Shown: piece after piece, positions 5,663-6,605 of the stretch
Layout: each line of letters opens with the position of its first letter
Numbering within the stretch: the first letter of the stretch is position 1
Source: CAXTTV01 sp964247295
Lineage (GTDB): Bacteria > Chloroflexota > Ktedonobacteria > Ktedonobacterales > Ktedonobacteraceae
Assembly (NCBI GenBank): GCA_964247295.1
Contig: CAXTTV010000239.1
Span: 1-6,605, forward strand
Length of the DNA stretch: 6,605 nt
Reading direction: 5' to 3'
Program-made: the position numbers and the translations under genes
Notes under the pieces: model-generated
Database searches by the model: none
What the model saw: the letters and a program-made list of their open reading frames with translations, nothing else
Told to the model about the DNA's origin: nothing

Positions 5663-6605
5663 TTATAGTATCTGCCAGTCCAGCCAGACGCCGGCCCAGC
5701 GTTTAAGCTGCACACTATTATTAAAGCCACGCGAGAAGACCCCGATCTGTCCGCTCCAACCAGCCGCAGCCGGACTGGAGATCAGGGAGCCGCCGAGAGA
5801 CTCCCATCCCTGCCAACTACCATTGAACACGCGATGTTGCATGGTATTATCCCCAACTCGTACAAAGACATCTAGATGGTTGACCCCTAATGTGCAGACC
5901 GAAGGATCATCAACAATAATGCCTCCAAGGGACTCCCAGTCGTGCCAGGCACCACCATCAAACCACTTATGCCAGAGGGCGTTATCAGTTCCGCGCCCAA
6001 ACACATCCAGGCGGCCATTGCCCCAGGAGCAGGACGAGGGTGCGGAAGTTAAAGTACCTCCTAGTCCCTGCCATCCCTGCCACGTTCCATTAATCGAATT
6101 GCGGTACCAGACACTACCATCGCCACCACGAATAAAAAGGTCGATCTGATTTGGATTAGAGGAGGTAACGGTTGGAGCTGCGGTGAGGAGTACATCCATT
6201 TTTATCCAGTCATGCCAGGTGCCATCAAACCAGCGGTATTGGAGGCCAGCATCCATGCGTGTAAAAAGATCTATTCTACCGGGGACCGAGGAGGTAAGGG
6301 CTGGATCATAATTGATGGCGGCCCCAAGTGAATTCCATGGTCGCCAGATGCCATCGTATGTTCTATACCAGAGAGCATTGTCCGCTCCCCGCACCATCAG
6401 ATCCAGATTGGTTCCGCCCCAACCAGTAGCGGTAGGCCGCGTATTCGTGCCATTGATTGCCGCCGCCGCAAGTTGAGCAGGATCGACCGTAGGTGTAGGT
6501 GGCACGGTGGGCGAGGGCTTCGGGGTTGGAGTAGGTTGTGGTTTGGGTTTGACCTCTGCTTCTGGCTGAGTTCGGGTCGGGGCCAGAGCGATTGCCCCCA
6601 GCCCC
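5663..6605 (-). CDS. Probable surface or secreted protein with six-blade PLL/DUF346-like propeller, 5' end cut by window edge
   Basis: The minus-strand frame is open from base 6604 to the TAA at 5665-5663 (313 residues seen), so the real start lies beyond the window. A GTG at 6505 falls inside the linker and is not a credible start. The visible part begins with the end of a hydrophobic stretch (GLGAIALAP), possibly a membrane helix or signal peptide. A Pro/Thr/Lys-rich linker (residues 19-42) follows, then six repeats of 43-45 residues. The repeat core is close to LDVFxRGxDNxxW...DGxWxxWxxLGG...P. These match the style of DUF346/PLL-type lectin propellers, which bind fucose or other glycans, and of generic exported propellers in soil bacteria. 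The last repeat lacks its closing strand, and the segment PTATGW before the first repeat supplies it, as in Velcro-closed propellers. The missing N-terminus could be a kinase, protease or simple anchor. Ligand unknown. It converges on dnaE with a 13-base gap. Confidence 0.85.
   Translation of the reverse strand, partial: GLGAIALAPTRTQPEAEVKPKPQPTPTPKPSPTVPPTPTVDPAQLAAAAINGTNTRPTATGWGGTNLDLMVRGADNALWYRTYDGIWRPWNSLGAAINYDPALTSSVPGRIDLFTRMDAGLQYRWFDGTWHDWIKMDVLLTAAPTVTSSNPNQIDLFIRGGDGSVWYRNSINGTWQGWQGLGGTLTSAPSSCSWGNGRLDVFGRGTDNALWHKWFDGGAWHDWESLGGIIVDDPSVCTLGVNHLDVFVRVGDNTMQHRVFNGSWQGWESLGGSLISSPAAAGWSGQIGVFSRGFNNSVQLKRWAGVWLDWQIL
5666..6436 (-). repeat. Six propeller blade repeats
   Basis: Counting each blade from its conserved proline, the blades begin at 6436, 6304, 6175, 6040, 5905 and 5773 (minus strand), with periods of 132, 129, 135, 135 and 132 bases. 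Shared positions are the LD(V/L)F strand, an RG(x)DN turn, a W or equivalent after it, a DGxW turn, a W four or five residues on, and LGG. Blade 2 is the most divergent (TRMDAGLQ) and blade 6 is short (36 residues). DNA identity between blades is modest, so the repeats are old and not a recent expansion. Confidence 0.8.
6479..6550 (-). other. Proline/threonine-rich linker of the propeller protein
   Basis: About 24 codons are dominated by Pro, Thr, Lys and Val (for example KPKPQPTPTPKPSP), between the hydrophobic segment at the window edge and the folded domain. Such linkers usually span the cell wall or separate a membrane anchor from an outer domain. Confidence 0.7.

Noticed and set aside
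5620..5692. GGCGTC (5620-5625) and GACGCC (5687-5692) as a terminator stem
   Set aside because: The loop would be over 60 bases, there is no T-run after the stem, and both arms lie in coding sequence.
5823..6149. A 108-codon plus-strand open frame
   Set aside because: It is antisense to the propeller repeats, and its composition mirrors the Trp/Gly-rich opposite strand.
6503..6505. GTG at 6505 as the start of the propeller gene
   Set aside because: The frame stays open upstream to the window edge and encodes a continuous proline-rich linker and hydrophobic segment, so translation starts further upstream.

Overview
The window reads as ordinary chromosomal DNA from a free-living bacterium, at a little over 50% GC by eye. 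The gene content fits a soil-type Chloroflexota, perhaps a ktedonobacterium. The grounds are a DnaE-type replicase with a complete PHP metal site, a YbjJ-like MFS pump next to a GNAT enzyme, and a proline-linked PLL/DUF346-like propeller. This placement is an inference from style and was not tested by alignment.

Layout. Bases 2019 down to 1 (minus strand) hold a two-gene unit. First comes a 401-residue MFS transporter with a GTG start and a good Shine-Dalgarno. Eight bases after its stop comes a GNAT acetyltransferase that runs off the left edge. Bases 2020-2151 are an AT-rich divergent promoter region. Bases 2152-5649 (plus strand) encode the complete replicative DNA polymerase III alpha subunit, DnaE (1165 residues). 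Thirteen bases beyond its stop lies the stop of a convergent minus-strand gene, which runs off the right edge. Its visible part is the end of a hydrophobic stretch, a proline/threonine-rich linker and a six-blade propeller domain of the PLL/DUF346 lectin type.

How the parts relate. dnaE is a housekeeping gene and has no evident functional tie to its neighbours. The transporter and acetyltransferase are probably co-transcribed and could act on the same small molecule (export plus acetylation), but no substrate can be read from the sequence. The propeller protein is probably displayed outside the membrane and binds glycans or another surface ligand.

No stretch over 300 bases lacks a gene. I found no RNA genes, CRISPR arrays, insertion sequences or attachment sites, and no convincing new multi-gene system. 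The points most worth a second look are the propeller protein, the possible leaderless promoter at the transporter/acetyltransferase junction, the altered clamp-binding motif of DnaE, and a marked excess of GATC sites.
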